A DNA stretch of 64,000 bases from Thermus antranikianii DSM 12462 (GTDB taxonomy: Bacteria; Deinococcota; Deinococci; Deinococcales; Thermaceae), in contig NZ_AUIW01000001.1 in assembly GCF_000423905.1 (NCBI RefSeq), positions 276,906 through 340,905 of the forward strand, given 5' to 3'. Below the pieces are notes generated by a model, which was not told the DNA's origin, searched no databases, and saw only the letters and a list, made by a program, of their open reading frames with translations. Position 1 is the first letter of the stretch; each line of letters starts with the position of its first letter. Shown here piece after piece: positions 38,942 to 48,149 of this stretch. A program made the position numbers and the translations under genes.

Positions 38942-39706
38942 TTACCTACAGCGCACGTCCTCGCCGAACCACTTCTTGCTGATCTGGGCGTAGGTACCGT
39001 CCTTCATCAGGTCGGCCAGGGCCTGGTTAAGAGCCTGGAGCACGCTCTTATTGCCCTTGGCCACCGCCATGGCCACCCTTTCCTGGAAAACCAGCTCCCC
39101 AAGCTGGAGGGTATTCTCCAACTTCCGCTCCTTGATGGCCTCCTTGGCCACGAAGCGGTCCGTAATCCAAGCGTCCAAACGGCCCGAAAGGAGGTCTTGA
39201 AGGGCATCGGGATCCTTCTGGTAGGTGCGGACCTGCTTGATGCCGGGGATCTTCTGAGCAGCTTCCATATAGGTGGTGCCGATCTGCACCCCTACCACCT
39301 TGCCCTGGAGTTCCTTGGGCGTCTTGGGGCCTCCCTTCTTGCTCACGAGGATGCCGCCCGTGCAGTAATGGGGGTTGGTGAAGTCCACGGCCTTGGCCCG
39401 CTCCTCGGTGATGCCGTGGGAGGCGATCACGAAGTCAAACCGGCCCTGGTTCAGCTGGATAAGAAGGCTATCAAAGGCCTGGGTGATCCATACGGGCTTC
39501 AGCCCCAGCTTTTTGGCGATAGCGTTACCCAAGTCCACCTCAAAGCCCGTGAGCTGATTTTTCTCGTCAAAGTAGTTGAAGGGAGGAAAGGCCCCTTCGG
39601 TACCGATGCGGATCTCACCCGAGCGCTTGATCTGGTCCAAGGTCCGCACCTGGGCGAAGGCCACGGCCAACCCTAGTACCCCAAGCAGCAAAAGAATCCT
39701 TTTCAT
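38942..39706 (-). CDS. Periplasmic polar amino-acid-binding protein
   Basis: This 254-residue SBP_bac_3 protein has a signal peptide (about 1-18, AVAFAQ) and the class motif IRIGTEGAFPPFNYFDEKNQ (to residue 20 of that run). FDFVIASHGITEERAKAV contains the region that binds the ligand alpha-carboxyl. A terminal Cys is not in a lipobox. It feeds the ABC permease downstream. GGGAGG lies 6 nt before the ATG at 39706, chosen over GTG 6 nt upstream. A perfect TATAAT at 39738-39733 precedes it. Confidence 0.9.
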   Translation of the reverse strand: MKRILLLLGVLGLAVAFAQVRTLDQIKRSGEIRIGTEGAFPPFNYFDEKNQLTGFEVDLGNAIAKKLGLKPVWITQAFDSLLIQLNQGRFDFVIASHGITEERAKAVDFTNPHYCTGGILVSKKGGPKTPKELQGKVVGVQIGTTYMEAAQKIPGIKQVRTYQKDPDALQDLLSGRLDAWITDRFVAKEAIKERKLENTLQLGELVFQERVAMAVAKGNKSVLQALNQALADLMKDGTYAQISKKWFGEDVRCR

Positions 39707-39732
39707 GCTCACCCTCCCTGATGCACGGGCCG

Positions 39733-39738
39733 ATTATA
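39733..39738 (-). promoter_or_regulatory. -10 box for the ABC/TRAP operon
   Basis: Perfect minus-strand TATAAT, 2 nt after the glgP stop, with about 20 nt of leader before the SBP ATG including its Shine-Dalgarno. No clear -35 is seen. Confidence 0.55.
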
Positions 39739-39740
39739 CC

Positions 39741-42197
39741 CTAGGCCCACCGCACCCACTCCACCCGGCCCGTCACGGGATGCCTGAGGGCTATGCGCAC
39801 CCCGTAGGCGTAGCTTCCCGGCCGGGAAGGACGGTAGGCCACCTCGAACCATCCCGAGGCCTCCTCCATGGGCACCACTTCCAGCCCCCCGCCTGCGCGG
39901 CGCACCACCAGCTGGACCTCGAGGAATGGCCTTAGGGCCTCCGGCACCTCCCCCTCCAGGTAAGCCCGCGCCCGCAAGGGCTCCCCATTCAAGGTCAGGT
40001 CCCCTGGAACCTCCACCCGGAGGGCCAGGCCGTAAAAGGCAGGCAGGGCCTGGTGGAAGGCGCGCAGTACCTCCTCTTCCCCTCTGGCCTTCCCCGCCCA
40101 CTCCTGCCCCCTTTGGTAAAGGGCCAGGTACTCCCGCACCATACGGGCGGCGCTGAACCTCGGACCCACGGTGCGGAGGCTCTCGTGGACCATGGAGAGC
40201 CACCCCGAGGAGTACCCCTCGGGGCCTGTGGCGTAAAAGAGGTGAAGCACCTCCCCCTCCAGCACGTCGTACAGGGCCTGGGCGTCGGCCATGTCCTGGG
40301 CTTCCTCGTTCTCGTAGACCCGTTCGTCGCCGATGGCAAAGCCGTTCTTGCCGTTATAAGCCTCAGCCCACCAACCGTCCAGGACGCTTAAGTTCAAGAC
40401 CCCGTTCAACGCCGCCTTCATCCCGCTGGTGCCCGAGGCTTCCATGGGCCTCCGGGGAGTGTTGAGCCAGACATCGCTGCCGTGGACCAAAACCCGGGCC
40501 AGGTACATGTCGTAGTCCTCCAGGACCACCATGCGGTCCTCGAGGCCGTACTCCTTGATCCTGGCCACCAGCTCCTGGAGGTAAGCCTTGCCGGGCTCGT
40601 CCTTGGGATGGGCCTTGCCCGCAAAGACAAACTGCACGGGATAAGGCCCCTGGAGGATGCGGAGGAGGCGCTCGGGATCCTTGAAAAGCAAAACAGCCCG
40701 CTTGTAGGTGGCGAAGCGGCGGGCAAAGCCGACGGTAAGGGCCTCCGGGTCCAGGATGCGCTCCGCCTGGCGGAGGCGGCTTGGGCTCTCCCCATTCCGG
40801 CGGCGTTGCTCGTAAAGGCGGGAGCGCACCTCCCGCACCAGCTCAGCCCTGAGGTCCCGGTGGATGCGCCAAAACTCCTCCCCCAACCCCTCCACCCTCC
40901 AGGTGGCGGGGTCCTCAGGATGCCGCAGCCAGTCAGGACCAAACACCTCCGCGTAATGGCGGCGTAGCCTGGGGTGGAGGAAGGTCCAGGTGTGGACCCC
41001 ATTGGTGATGTGGCCGATGGGCACCTCCTCCCGCAAAAGCTCCGGCCAGAGGTGGTGGAACATCTCCCGGGAAACCTCCCCGTGGAGGCGGGAAACCCCA
41101 CCCGCCTGGGCGCTGGTCCTAAGGGCCAGGTTGGACATGGAAAAGACCTTGCCCCAAGGCTTCTCCTCGAGGCCCAGGGCGAAAAAGCCCTCCTTGTCCA
41201 CGCCCAGCTTTTCCCAGAAACCCAAGAGATACCGTTCCACAAGCTCCAGGGGGAAGGCGTCGTGCCCCGCGGGCATCGGGGTGTGGGTGGTGAACAGGGC
41301 CCCGGCCCGGGCCAGTTCCAAAGCCACCGGGAAGGTGTATCCCTCGGCCACCAGCTCCCGCACCCTCTCCAGGCCCAGGAAGGCCGAGTGCCCTTCGTTC
41401 ATGTGGAAGACCTGGGGGTTAAGCCCCAAGGCCCGTAGCAGCCTAACCCCCCCGATTCCCAAGACCATCTCCTGCTGGATGCGCATCTCCAGACCAGGAG
41501 CGTAAAGCCTGGCGGTGATGGCCCGATCCTCCGGGGCATTTTCCGGAAGATCGGCGGTGAGGAGGTATACGGGCACGGCACCCACCTGCACCTGGAAGGC
41601 CCCAAGCCAAACCGTACGCCCTGGAAACTCTACCCCCACCCTTAAGGGATGACCCTCCTGGTCCTGCACGGGCAGAAGGGGTAGCTCTTCCGGATGCAGG
41701 GTTTCGTACACCTCCACCTGGGCTCCCTCCGGGGAAAGGCGCTGGTGGAAGTAACCCTCGTGGTAAAAAATCCCCACTCCCACCAGGTTCAAGCCCAGGT
41801 CGCTGGCTGCCTTGATGTGATCCCCAGCCAGCACCCCAAGCCCCCCCGCATAGATGGGCAAGGAGCTATGGAAGCCGTATTCCGCAGAGAAGTAGGCGGT
41901 GAGAGGCCCTTGCTTTACCTCCCGTTCCTTGAGGTAGGCCTCCAAGGCCGCCACCACCGCCTGGACCCGGGCAGGATAGGTGCCATCCGCCAGGGCCTCG
42001 AGGCGGGCGGGGTCCACCTCCAAAAGCAACTTGACCGGGTTTCCGCGGAAGCGCTTCCAAAGCAACGGATCGATCTCCTGGAAAAGCTCTGCCGCTTCCG
42101 GATTCCAGCTCCACCACAGGTTATAGGCCAGCTTCCTCAAGCCCCTAAGAGCCTCTGGAAGCTCGGGCATGGCGGTAAGACGCCCAAGTACCCTCAT
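39741..42197 (-). CDS. glgP: Alpha-glucan (maltodextrin/glycogen) phosphorylase
   Basis: This 818-residue protein matches the T. aquaticus alpha-glucan phosphorylase (about 819 residues), of the short class lacking the long N-terminal regulatory domain. The PLP-binding region lies in RRPMEASGTSGMKAALNG, and HMNEGHSAF and ITNGVHTWTF mark substrate sites. It cleaves glucose-1-phosphate from glycogen or maltodextrin. The ATG at 42197 is chosen because the longer upstream frame, to 42695, lies antisense-like in trkH and gives no protein-like sequence. TATAAT sits 7 nt before it, so the transcript is likely leaderless. Confidence 0.93.
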   Translation of the reverse strand: MRVLGRLTAMPELPEALRGLRKLAYNLWWSWNPEAAELFQEIDPLLWKRFRGNPVKLLLEVDPARLEALADGTYPARVQAVVAALEAYLKEREVKQGPLTAYFSAEYGFHSSLPIYAGGLGVLAGDHIKAASDLGLNLVGVGIFYHEGYFHQRLSPEGAQVEVYETLHPEELPLLPVQDQEGHPLRVGVEFPGRTVWLGAFQVQVGAVPVYLLTADLPENAPEDRAITARLYAPGLEMRIQQEMVLGIGGVRLLRALGLNPQVFHMNEGHSAFLGLERVRELVAEGYTFPVALELARAGALFTTHTPMPAGHDAFPLELVERYLLGFWEKLGVDKEGFFALGLEEKPWGKVFSMSNLALRTSAQAGGVSRLHGEVSREMFHHLWPELLREEVPIGHITNGVHTWTFLHPRLRRHYAEVFGPDWLRHPEDPATWRVEGLGEEFWRIHRDLRAELVREVRSRLYEQRRRNGESPSRLRQAERILDPEALTVGFARRFATYKRAVLLFKDPERLLRILQGPYPVQFVFAGKAHPKDEPGKAYLQELVARIKEYGLEDRMVVLEDYDMYLARVLVHGSDVWLNTPRRPMEASGTSGMKAALNGVLNLSVLDGWWAEAYNGKNGFAIGDERVYENEEAQDMADAQALYDVLEGEVLHLFYATGPEGYSSGWLSMVHESLRTVGPRFSAARMVREYLALYQRGQEWAGKARGEEEVLRAFHQALPAFYGLALRVEVPGDLTLNGEPLRARAYLEGEVPEALRPFLEVQLVVRRAGGGLEVVPMEEASGWFEVAYRPSRPGSYAYGVRIALRHPVTGRVEWVRWA

Positions 42198-42204
42198 GGG
42201 GTGG

Positions 42205-42210
42205 ATTATA
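42205..42210 (-). promoter_or_regulatory. -10 box for leaderless glgP
   Basis: Consensus TATAAT on the minus strand, 7 nt before the ATG at 42197. It starts 4 nt after the trkH stop. Confidence 0.6.
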
Positions 42211-42214
42211 CCCC

Positions 42215-43687
42215 TCACCGAAGCCGCCGCCAGAGCTCTGGGCTGAAGAGGAGGACCACAGGGAGGATCTCTATCCGCCCCGCCCACATCTGGAAGATGA
42301 GAACCACCTTGGAAGCAGGATGGAGTTCCGCATAGGAACCCATGGGGCCCACCGTGCCCAGCCCCGGCCCGATGTTGCCGATGGCTTGGGCGCTGGCGGT
42401 AAAGGCCTTCACAAAATCTCCCTCCAAAAGCGCCAGGATCAGGGCGCCGAAACCAAAGAGGAGGGTGTAAAGGAAGATGAAAACGGAAACCTGCCGCAAA
42501 GCCTCCTCGGAAACCACCCGGGGACCCAGGCGAAGGGGAAGGACCGCCCTGGGGTGGAGGGTGCGGGTGATCTCCCGCCTTAGAAGCCCAAAAAGCAGGA
42601 GCCAGCGCACCACCTTGATGCCCCCCGCCCCCGAGCCCGCACTTCCCCCCACGAACATGAGGATCACCAGGATGGCCTGGGCTGGTACCACCCACTTTGC
42701 AAAGTCCACGCTGGCGAAACCAGTAGTGGTAACAAAGGAGATCACCTGGAAGAACGCATGGCGGAGGCTGGCCTCGAGGCTATACATGTGGTGGGTGTAG
42801 AGGTAAAGGGAGAGCAGTAGGCCCGCAAGGAGCACCAGCAGGGCATAAGCCTGGAACTCGGCATCCCTGAGGAGGGGTTTGATCTCCCGTCCGAAGAAAA
42901 GGCGGTACTGCAGCAGGAAGTTCACCCCCGCCAGGAACATGAAGGCGCTGCCCAGCCACTGGGCCTGGAGGGGATAGGCGGCAAAGCTTTGCGGGTTGGG
43001 GCTGAACCCGCCCGCCGGGATGGTGGTGAGGGCGTTGGCCAAGGCCTCAAAGACAGGCATACCCGCCCACCAATAAGCCAGGAAGGCCGAGGCGGTAAGG
43101 GCCAGGTATACCTTTAGAACTGCCTGGGCGGTGTGCCGTAGCCTTGGCGTAAGCCTTTCCTTCTCCACCCCCGTGCTCTCGGCGAAAAAGGCCTGGCGGC
43201 CCGCCACCTGGAGTTGGGGAAAGACCACCAGGAAAAGCACCACGATGCCGATGCCCCCCATCCACTGGGTGAAGCTTCTCCAGAGAAAGAGGCTCTTGCC
43301 AAACTGCTGGAAATCCGAAAGCACCGTGGCCCCAGTGGTGGTAAAGCCGGAAACCGCCTCAAAAAGGGCGTCCAGATAGTTCAGCCCCCCCGAGACCCAG
43401 TAGGGTATGGCCCCTAAGGCGGGCACCAAAAGCCAAAGCAGGGCCACGGCGGCGAAAACCTCGGCCCGATGCGGTTGGGCCTCTGGATGTCCCACCTCCT
43501 GCAAGGCCTTACCCAACCCCACCCCCAGCACCGCTCCCAGGAGAAACCCCCGGGCATCCTCCCCCCAACCCAGGGCCAGGAGGGCAAAGGCCAGCATGAG
43601 AAGGCCGAAGCCCTGATACGTAAGGCCCAAGAGGTACAGGCTGGAGCGAAACCCCTGCCTAGCCGACGATGCGGGCCACGGTTTCAT
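42215..43687 (-). CDS. trkH: Potassium uptake membrane protein TrkH/KtrB type
   Basis: This 490-residue K+ channel-like subunit has four membrane-pore-membrane units with TTTGATVL, TTIPAGGFS, TTTGFAS and IGNIGPGL as the selectivity-filter-like segments. It works with the TrkA subunit encoded upstream for K+ uptake. The 5' end overlaps trkA by 29 bp, and the ATG at 43687 is the most probable start for coupling. Confidence 0.9.
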   Translation of the reverse strand: MKPWPASSARQGFRSSLYLLGLTYQGFGLLMLAFALLALGWGEDARGFLLGAVLGVGLGKALQEVGHPEAQPHRAEVFAAVALLWLLVPALGAIPYWVSGGLNYLDALFEAVSGFTTTGATVLSDFQQFGKSLFLWRSFTQWMGGIGIVVLFLVVFPQLQVAGRQAFFAESTGVEKERLTPRLRHTAQAVLKVYLALTASAFLAYWWAGMPVFEALANALTTIPAGGFSPNPQSFAAYPLQAQWLGSAFMFLAGVNFLLQYRLFFGREIKPLLRDAEFQAYALLVLLAGLLLSLYLYTHHMYSLEASLRHAFFQVISFVTTTGFASVDFAKWVVPAQAILVILMFVGGSAGSGAGGIKVVRWLLLFGLLRREITRTLHPRAVLPLRLGPRVVSEEALRQVSVFIFLYTLLFGFGALILALLEGDFVKAFTASAQAIGNIGPGLGTVGPMGSYAELHPASKVVLIFQMWAGRIEILPVVLLFSPELWRRLR

Positions 43688-44996
43688 CTGCCACCTCCCG
43701 GGCCACCACCAAAAAGAGCCGGTCCTTGGGAAGGGCCTCGAGGTCCTCGCGGTAGAGCATCACCCGATGGTCTCGCTCTAGGGCCACCGGGGCCACCTGG
43801 GGTGTGGCCAGGGTACTTAGGTACCTGGGCCTGAAGCTTTCCGGAAGCTCCACCTCCAATAGCTCAATGTTCTCGTCCATGGTGGACACATGCTCCACGT
43901 TCTCGGGTCCCAGGTAGTCCAAAACCGCCCGCACCGCCGCCTGGCGGGGCGTGAGGGGCAGGTCTATGCCCACCTGCTCAAAGAGCCTTCGGGTCTCCGA
44001 GCGGGACACCCGGGTGATCACCTTACCCACCCCAAGCTGCTTAGCCAAGAGGGAGGCCAGGAGGTTCTTCTCGTCGTTATCGGTCACCGCCACCACCGCA
44101 TCGGCTTCCCGCAATCCCTCCGCCTCCAAAAGCTCCAGGTCGGTACCATCCCCTTGGATGATGAGGGCACCAGGAAGCTCCTGGGAAAGCCATTCGCACC
44201 GCTCACGGCTGGGCTCGATGATCACCACCTCGAGGCGCCGCCTTAAAAGCTCCTGGGCCACCATGAAGCCCACGTTTCCCCCACCGATGACCATTACCCT
44301 CCGCACGCCCCGCCCCGTGGCGAAGCAGGCTTCCAGCTCAGGGAAAGCCCTTAAGGTGGTGACGAAAAGGATCTTGTCCCCCGGCTCCAGGATGACCTCG
44401 GGATACTCCGGGTGGGCGAAGCTCCAAAAGGCTCCATCCCGCACCAACCCCACCACCAGGACCCCCTCCGGCCAGGAAAGCTCGGATAGAAGCCGGTGGG
44501 CGTAGGGCCCTCCTTCCTTCACCCGGTACTCCACGAAGCGGAGCCGCCCCTCCGCCAGCACCTCGGTGTCCACGGCCCCGGGAACCAGGATCACCTCCAC
44601 AATCTCCCTGGCCATGGCCCTTTGCGGCCAGAGGACCTTGTCGATGCGGGTACCCAGAATCTCGGCGGTGCGGGGATCGGTGAGCACCTCCACATACCCT
44701 CCCTTGCCCACAAAACACAGGGTTTCCTTAGCCCCAAGCCCCTTGGCCAAAAGGGAGGCCAGCAGGTTCACCTCATCGGAATCCGTGCTGGCGATGAAGA
44801 GGTCCGCTCGATCTACCCCGGCCTCCCTAAGGGCGTCGGGGTCGGTGGCCCCGCCCACCACCACCTTCACGTCCAGATGGGCAAAGCGCTCCTTGGCCTG
44901 GGGATTGCGATCCAAAACCACCACCTCATGGGCTTTTTCCAGGGTGCGGGCCAGTTCCCCGCCCACCTCCCCGCCCCCGGCGATGACGATGTACAT
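43659..44996 (-). CDS. trkA: Trk potassium transport regulatory NAD-binding protein TrkA
   Basis: This 445-residue protein has two copies of TrkA_N-TrkA_C: the first RCK starts MYIVIAGGGEVGGELARTL, the second VMVIGGGNVGFMVAQELL (about 217-234). Each RCK binds NAD(H) or ATP to gate TrkH, and each is followed by a TrkA_C domain. A Shine-Dalgarno AGGAG lies close before the ATG. A TAGGAT at the rimO stop, 9 nt upstream, may also serve. Confidence 0.92.
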   Translation of the reverse strand: MYIVIAGGGEVGGELARTLEKAHEVVVLDRNPQAKERFAHLDVKVVVGGATDPDALREAGVDRADLFIASTDSDEVNLLASLLAKGLGAKETLCFVGKGGYVEVLTDPRTAEILGTRIDKVLWPQRAMAREIVEVILVPGAVDTEVLAEGRLRFVEYRVKEGGPYAHRLLSELSWPEGVLVVGLVRDGAFWSFAHPEYPEVILEPGDKILFVTTLRAFPELEACFATGRGVRRVMVIGGGNVGFMVAQELLRRRLEVVIIEPSRERCEWLSQELPGALIIQGDGTDLELLEAEGLREADAVVAVTDNDEKNLLASLLAKQLGVGKVITRVSRSETRRLFEQVGIDLPLTPRQAAVRAVLDYLGPENVEHVSTMDENIELLEVELPESFRPRYLSTLATPQVAPVALERDHRVMLYREDLEALPKDRLFLVVAREVADETVARIVG

Positions 44997-45008
44997 ACCG
45001 CTCCTATC

Positions 45009-46313
45009 CTAAACCTGGACCCCGTAAAGGTCGTAGGTATCCGCCCGGGTTATCCGAACCGGGATCCTCTCCCCCACCCGGGCCGTGCCGTCGGTTTCCA
45101 CGTAGACCAGCCCGTCTATACCCGGGGAATCCCGGTAGCTCCGGCCCACGGCCAAGCCAGGCTCTGGAAGCTCGTCCACCAGGACCTCGAGGGTCTTGCC
45201 CACGAAGCTTTGGTTCTTTCGCAGGCTGATTTCCGCCTGCACCTCCATAAGCCTGGCCTTCCGTTCCTCCTTGACCTCCTCAGGAACATGGCCCTCCAGG
45301 GCGTTGGCCTCGGCTCCCTCCACTGGGGAATAGGTGAAGACCCCCACGCGGTCCAGCTCCGCCTCCTGCACAAAGTCCAGGAGGATCTGGAAGTCCTCCT
45401 CCGTTTCCCCAGGGAAGCCCACGATAAAGCTGGAGCGGACGCAAAGCCCTGGGACCACCTCCCGCCAGGACCTCAGGGTCTTCAGGTGGCTTTGGTACCC
45501 TCCGGGACGGCGCATGAGGCGGAGGATTCGCTCCGAAGCATGCTGGAGGGGCACATCCAGGTAGGGAAGCACCTTGCCCTCGGCCATGAGGGGAAGAAGC
45601 TCCCGCACGTGGGGATAGGGGTAGACGTAGTGAAGCCGTATCCAAGCCCCGAGCTCCGCCATGTGGGAAAGAAGGTCCTTAAGCTCCGCCTTCACCAGGC
45701 GGTCACCCCAGAAGCTTTCCCGATGGCGGAGGTCTACCCCGTAAGCAGAGAGATCCTGGGCGATGAGGATGAGCTCCCGGGTACCCGTGGCCACCAGCCG
45801 GGCGGCCTCCGCCAGGACCTCCCCGGCGTCGCGGGAGCGCAAGCCTCCCCTCAGCTTAGGGATGATGCAGAAGCTACAGCGGTGGTCGCACCCCTCGGAA
45901 AGCTTCAGGTAGGCGTAGTGCCGGGGGGTAAGCTTCACCTGGGGCGGGATGAGGTCCAAAAGGGGGTTGCGGGGTGCGGGCAGGACTGCTTGCACAGCCT
46001 CCAGAACCCTCTCCACTTCCCCGGGGCCGGTAATTTCCAACACCATGGGGTATCTCTCCCGGATCACCTCGGGCCTGGCTCCCAAACACCCCGTCACCAC
46101 CACCTTGCCGTTTTCCCGCAAGGCCTCCCCGATGGCCTCGAGGCTCTCCTCAATGGCCGGGGTGATGAAGCCGCAGGTGTTCACCACCACCAGTTCCGCC
46201 TCCTCGTAGGTGGAACTGGTTTCGTAGCCTAAGGCCTTCAGCCGGGAAAGGATCTGTTCCGAGTCCACCAGGGCCTTGGGGCAGCCCAGGCTCACAAAGC
46301 CGATCTTCGCCAT
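45009..46313 (-). CDS. rimO: Ribosomal protein uS12 methylthiotransferase RimO
   Basis: This 434-residue radical-SAM enzyme has an N-terminal UPF0004 domain with Cys in [16 protein letters not shown] and TGCLGA. It then has the radical-SAM site CDHRCSFC and a C-terminal TRAM domain. It adds a methylthio group to Asp88 of ribosomal protein S12. The pattern and length favour RimO over MiaB. GGAGG precedes the ATG; the gene has a structured leader (46323-46360). Confidence 0.92.
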   Translation of the reverse strand: MAKIGFVSLGCPKALVDSEQILSRLKALGYETSSTYEEAELVVVNTCGFITPAIEESLEAIGEALRENGKVVVTGCLGARPEVIRERYPMVLEITGPGEVERVLEAVQAVLPAPRNPLLDLIPPQVKLTPRHYAYLKLSEGCDHRCSFCIIPKLRGGLRSRDAGEVLAEAARLVATGTRELILIAQDLSAYGVDLRHRESFWGDRLVKAELKDLLSHMAELGAWIRLHYVYPYPHVRELLPLMAEGKVLPYLDVPLQHASERILRLMRRPGGYQSHLKTLRSWREVVPGLCVRSSFIVGFPGETEEDFQILLDFVQEAELDRVGVFTYSPVEGAEANALEGHVPEEVKEERKARLMEVQAEISLRKNQSFVGKTLEVLVDELPEPGLAVGRSYRDSPGIDGLVYVETDGTARVGERIPVRITRADTYDLYGVQV

Positions 46314-46322
46314 AGACCTCCA

Positions 46323-46374
46323 GGAGCCCGGTCAGCCCGAAGGGCCATCTTCGGGGCTCCAACGAACCAGTATA
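46323..46374 (-). promoter_or_regulatory. rimO promoter and folded leader RNA
   Basis: Minus-strand TATACT at 46374-46369 would start RNA near 46362. The RNA then immediately forms GGAGCCC/GGGCTCC with an inner CCGAAG/CTTCGG stem (46360-46323). The Shine-Dalgarno GGAGG follows the structure by one or two bases. It could gate translation or stabilise the mRNA. Confidence 0.45.
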
Positions 46375-46404
46375 GCCCCCTTCCAAGCTTCCTGTGCCGG
46401 GGCA

Positions 46405-47280
46405 TCAAGGCGCTTCAAAGCGACGGGTAAGGGGCTTCCCCGGCTCCCCCAAGGGCCCAAGGTCCCTGCCATCCAAGAAAACCCGCACCGCCCCGGGATT
46501 CCCCGAGCGCACCTCCACCGGAAGGTCAAAGACCAGCTCCGCACCCACCTCAGGAATGCCCTCATACAAACGCTTCCCCCCTTGGGTGACCCTAAGCCAG
46601 CTCCGGCCCTCGAGGCGAAGTACCAGTTTTCCCGGGGAAACTTCCGGCTGGGGATTGGAAGAAGTGGACTCAGGGGAAGGCTTGGGAACCAGGCGGTAAC
46701 TTAAGGAGAGGTTCCGGTCCAGGTTCACCTCCTCCTCCACCGGCTCGTACCCCGGAAGCTCCAGCCTAAGAAAGCGCCTACCTCCTTCCAGGGGAGGTGA
46801 GGCCAAGGGCGTCTGGCCCAGGTAGAAGCCATCCAGGTATACCCGGGCTCCCGGGGGCTCGCTCACCACTCGAAGCCCATAGCGCTCCGGAGGCTTGGGC
46901 GAGGGCTCAGGGGGCAAGCTTACCGTCTGCACGGGTGCCGGACGCAAAACCAGGTACGCCCCATACCCTAAGGCCCCCAAAAAGGCCAAGACCAACAAAA
47001 GAGACCAGGGAAAAGGGCGCCGGGAAGCCGGCGGGGGGAAAGGCGGAAAGGTGGGGGCCAGGGGGTAAAGAGCCAAAAGGGGCTCGGGGTCTAACCCCAA
47101 GAGAAGGGCATAGCGCCGGAGGTAGCCCCGGGCCAAGGCCGGCTCAGGGAGCTCCTCAAAACGGCACTCCTCGAGGGCCTCCAACACCTTGGCCCTCAAG
47201 GCTAGCCGCGCCGCCGCCTCTTTAAGGGAAAGCCCCTTCTCCTCCCGGGCCCGCCTTAACCTTTCCCCTAGTTCACACAC
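46405..47280 (-). CDS. rodZ: RodZ-like cytoskeletal protein with PEGA domain
   Basis: This 291-residue protein has an N-terminal HTH_25 domain (about 3-70, RLRRAREEKGLSLKEAAARL), a proline-rich linker, one membrane helix (about 92-112), a PEGA domain (LRVVSEPPGARVYLDGFYLG) and a DUF4115-like C-terminus. HTH-TM-DUF4115 is the RodZ layout, which anchors MreB to the membrane. The PEGA insertion is less usual. The GTG at 47280 begins 6 nt after TAGAAT, in the psuG end, giving a leaderless start. Confidence 0.75.
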   Translation of the reverse strand: MCELGERLRRAREEKGLSLKEAAARLALRAKVLEALEECRFEELPEPALARGYLRRYALLLGLDPEPLLALYPLAPTFPPFPPPASRRPFPWSLLLVLAFLGALGYGAYLVLRPAPVQTVSLPPEPSPKPPERYGLRVVSEPPGARVYLDGFYLGQTPLASPPLEGGRRFLRLELPGYEPVEEEVNLDRNLSLSYRLVPKPSPESTSSNPQPEVSPGKLVLRLEGRSWLRVTQGGKRLYEGIPEVGAELVFDLPVEVRSGNPGAVRVFLDGRDLGPLGEPGKPLTRRFEAP

Positions 47281-47284
47281 AAGG

Positions 47285-48130
47285 CTATTCTAGCCCGGCC
47301 CAGGCCAGGGCCACCCGGGCTGCCAAGCGTGCGTTTTCCAGGAGAAGCCTCTCGTTTACCCGGTCGGTCTCCCCTCGGGAAAGCTCCGAAAGGCGCCTCA
47401 GGAGGTAAGGGGTAAGGGCCTTGCCAAACACCCCCTCCCTGGCCGCTTGGTGGCTGGCCTCCTCCACCCAAAGGACCACCTCCTCGTAGGGAAGGCCTTG
47501 GGAAACGGGATTCACCAGAAGAACCGCGCCTAAGCCAAGTTCCCGGGATTTGCGGAGGACCAAGGCAGCTTCGAGGGGAGTTTCCACCCGGGCGGGCACA
47601 GGGAAGGGGGAGGAGGGGGAAAAGAAGGCGGGCAGGCGGTCCGTGCGGTAGCCCACCACGGAAACCCCAAGGGTCTCCAGACGTTCCAGGGTGGCCCTCA
47701 AGTCCAAGATGGCCTTGGGCCCAGAGGAAACCACCAGAATGGGGGTACGAGCAAGGGCCAAAAGATCAGCGCTCTCGTCAAAGGGCTCGGGATGCACCCC
47801 CCCGATCCCTCCAGTGGCGAAGACCGCGATCCCGTGGCGGTAGGCCAGGTGGACCGTGGCCGCCACCGTGGTTCCGGCGCTTTTCCTCTGGACCAAGAGG
47901 GCGGGAAGGTTCCAGAGGCTCGCCTTCTCCGCACCGCCTTGGGCTAGGGCCTCCATCTCCTCCTGGGAAAGGCCGACGCGCACCTCCCCCTGCACGAGGG
48001 CGATGGTCTTGGGGATAGCTCCTTCAGCTCGCACCGCTTCCTCCAGGGCTTTAGCGGTGCGCAGGTTCAAGGGGTAAGGTAACCCATGGGTCAGGAAAGC
48101 AGACTCCAGGGCCACCAAAGCTTCCGCCAT
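47285..48130 (-). CDS. psuG: Pseudouridine-5'-phosphate glycosidase
   Basis: This 281-residue PsuG/IndA-family protein has the conserved ALESAFLTHGLPYP near the N-terminus, the Asp/Lys-rich region FATGGIGGVHPEPFDESADL and metal ligand Asp within it. It splits pseudouridine-5'-phosphate to uracil and ribose-5-phosphate. The usual partner kinase PsuK is not adjacent. The ATG at 48130 follows TATCCT by 6 nt. Confidence 0.88.
   Translation of the reverse strand: MAEALVALESAFLTHGLPYPLNLRTAKALEEAVRAEGAIPKTIALVQGEVRVGLSQEEMEALAQGGAEKASLWNLPALLVQRKSAGTTVAATVHLAYRHGIAVFATGGIGGVHPEPFDESADLLALARTPILVVSSGPKAILDLRATLERLETLGVSVVGYRTDRLPAFFSPSSPFPVPARVETPLEAALVLRKSRELGLGAVLLVNPVSQGLPYEEVVLWVEEASHQAAREGVFGKALTPYLLRRLSELSRGETDRVNERLLLENARLAARVALAWAGLE
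47287..47292 (-). promoter_or_regulatory. -10 box for rodZ in the psuG end
   Basis: Minus-strand TAGAAT spans psuG codons CTA GAA TAG; rodZ GTG follows after 6 nt. Confidence 0.5.
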
Positions 48131-48136
48131 GGGGGC

Positions 48137-48142
48137 AGGATA
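48137..48142 (-). promoter_or_regulatory. -10 box for leaderless psuG
   Basis: Minus-strand TATCCT, 6 nt before the ATG at 48130. Confidence 0.5.
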
Positions 48143-48149
48143 CCATGCT

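Noticed and set aside
39741..42695. Longer glgP frame starting at 42695
   Set aside because: The first 166 codons lie in the trkH coding frame region and are low in complexity. The 818-residue start at 42197 matches the family and a -10 box.
44496..46232. 578-codon plus-strand frame over trkA and rimO
   Set aside because: Mirror frame with no domain-like composition; both minus-strand genes are complete.
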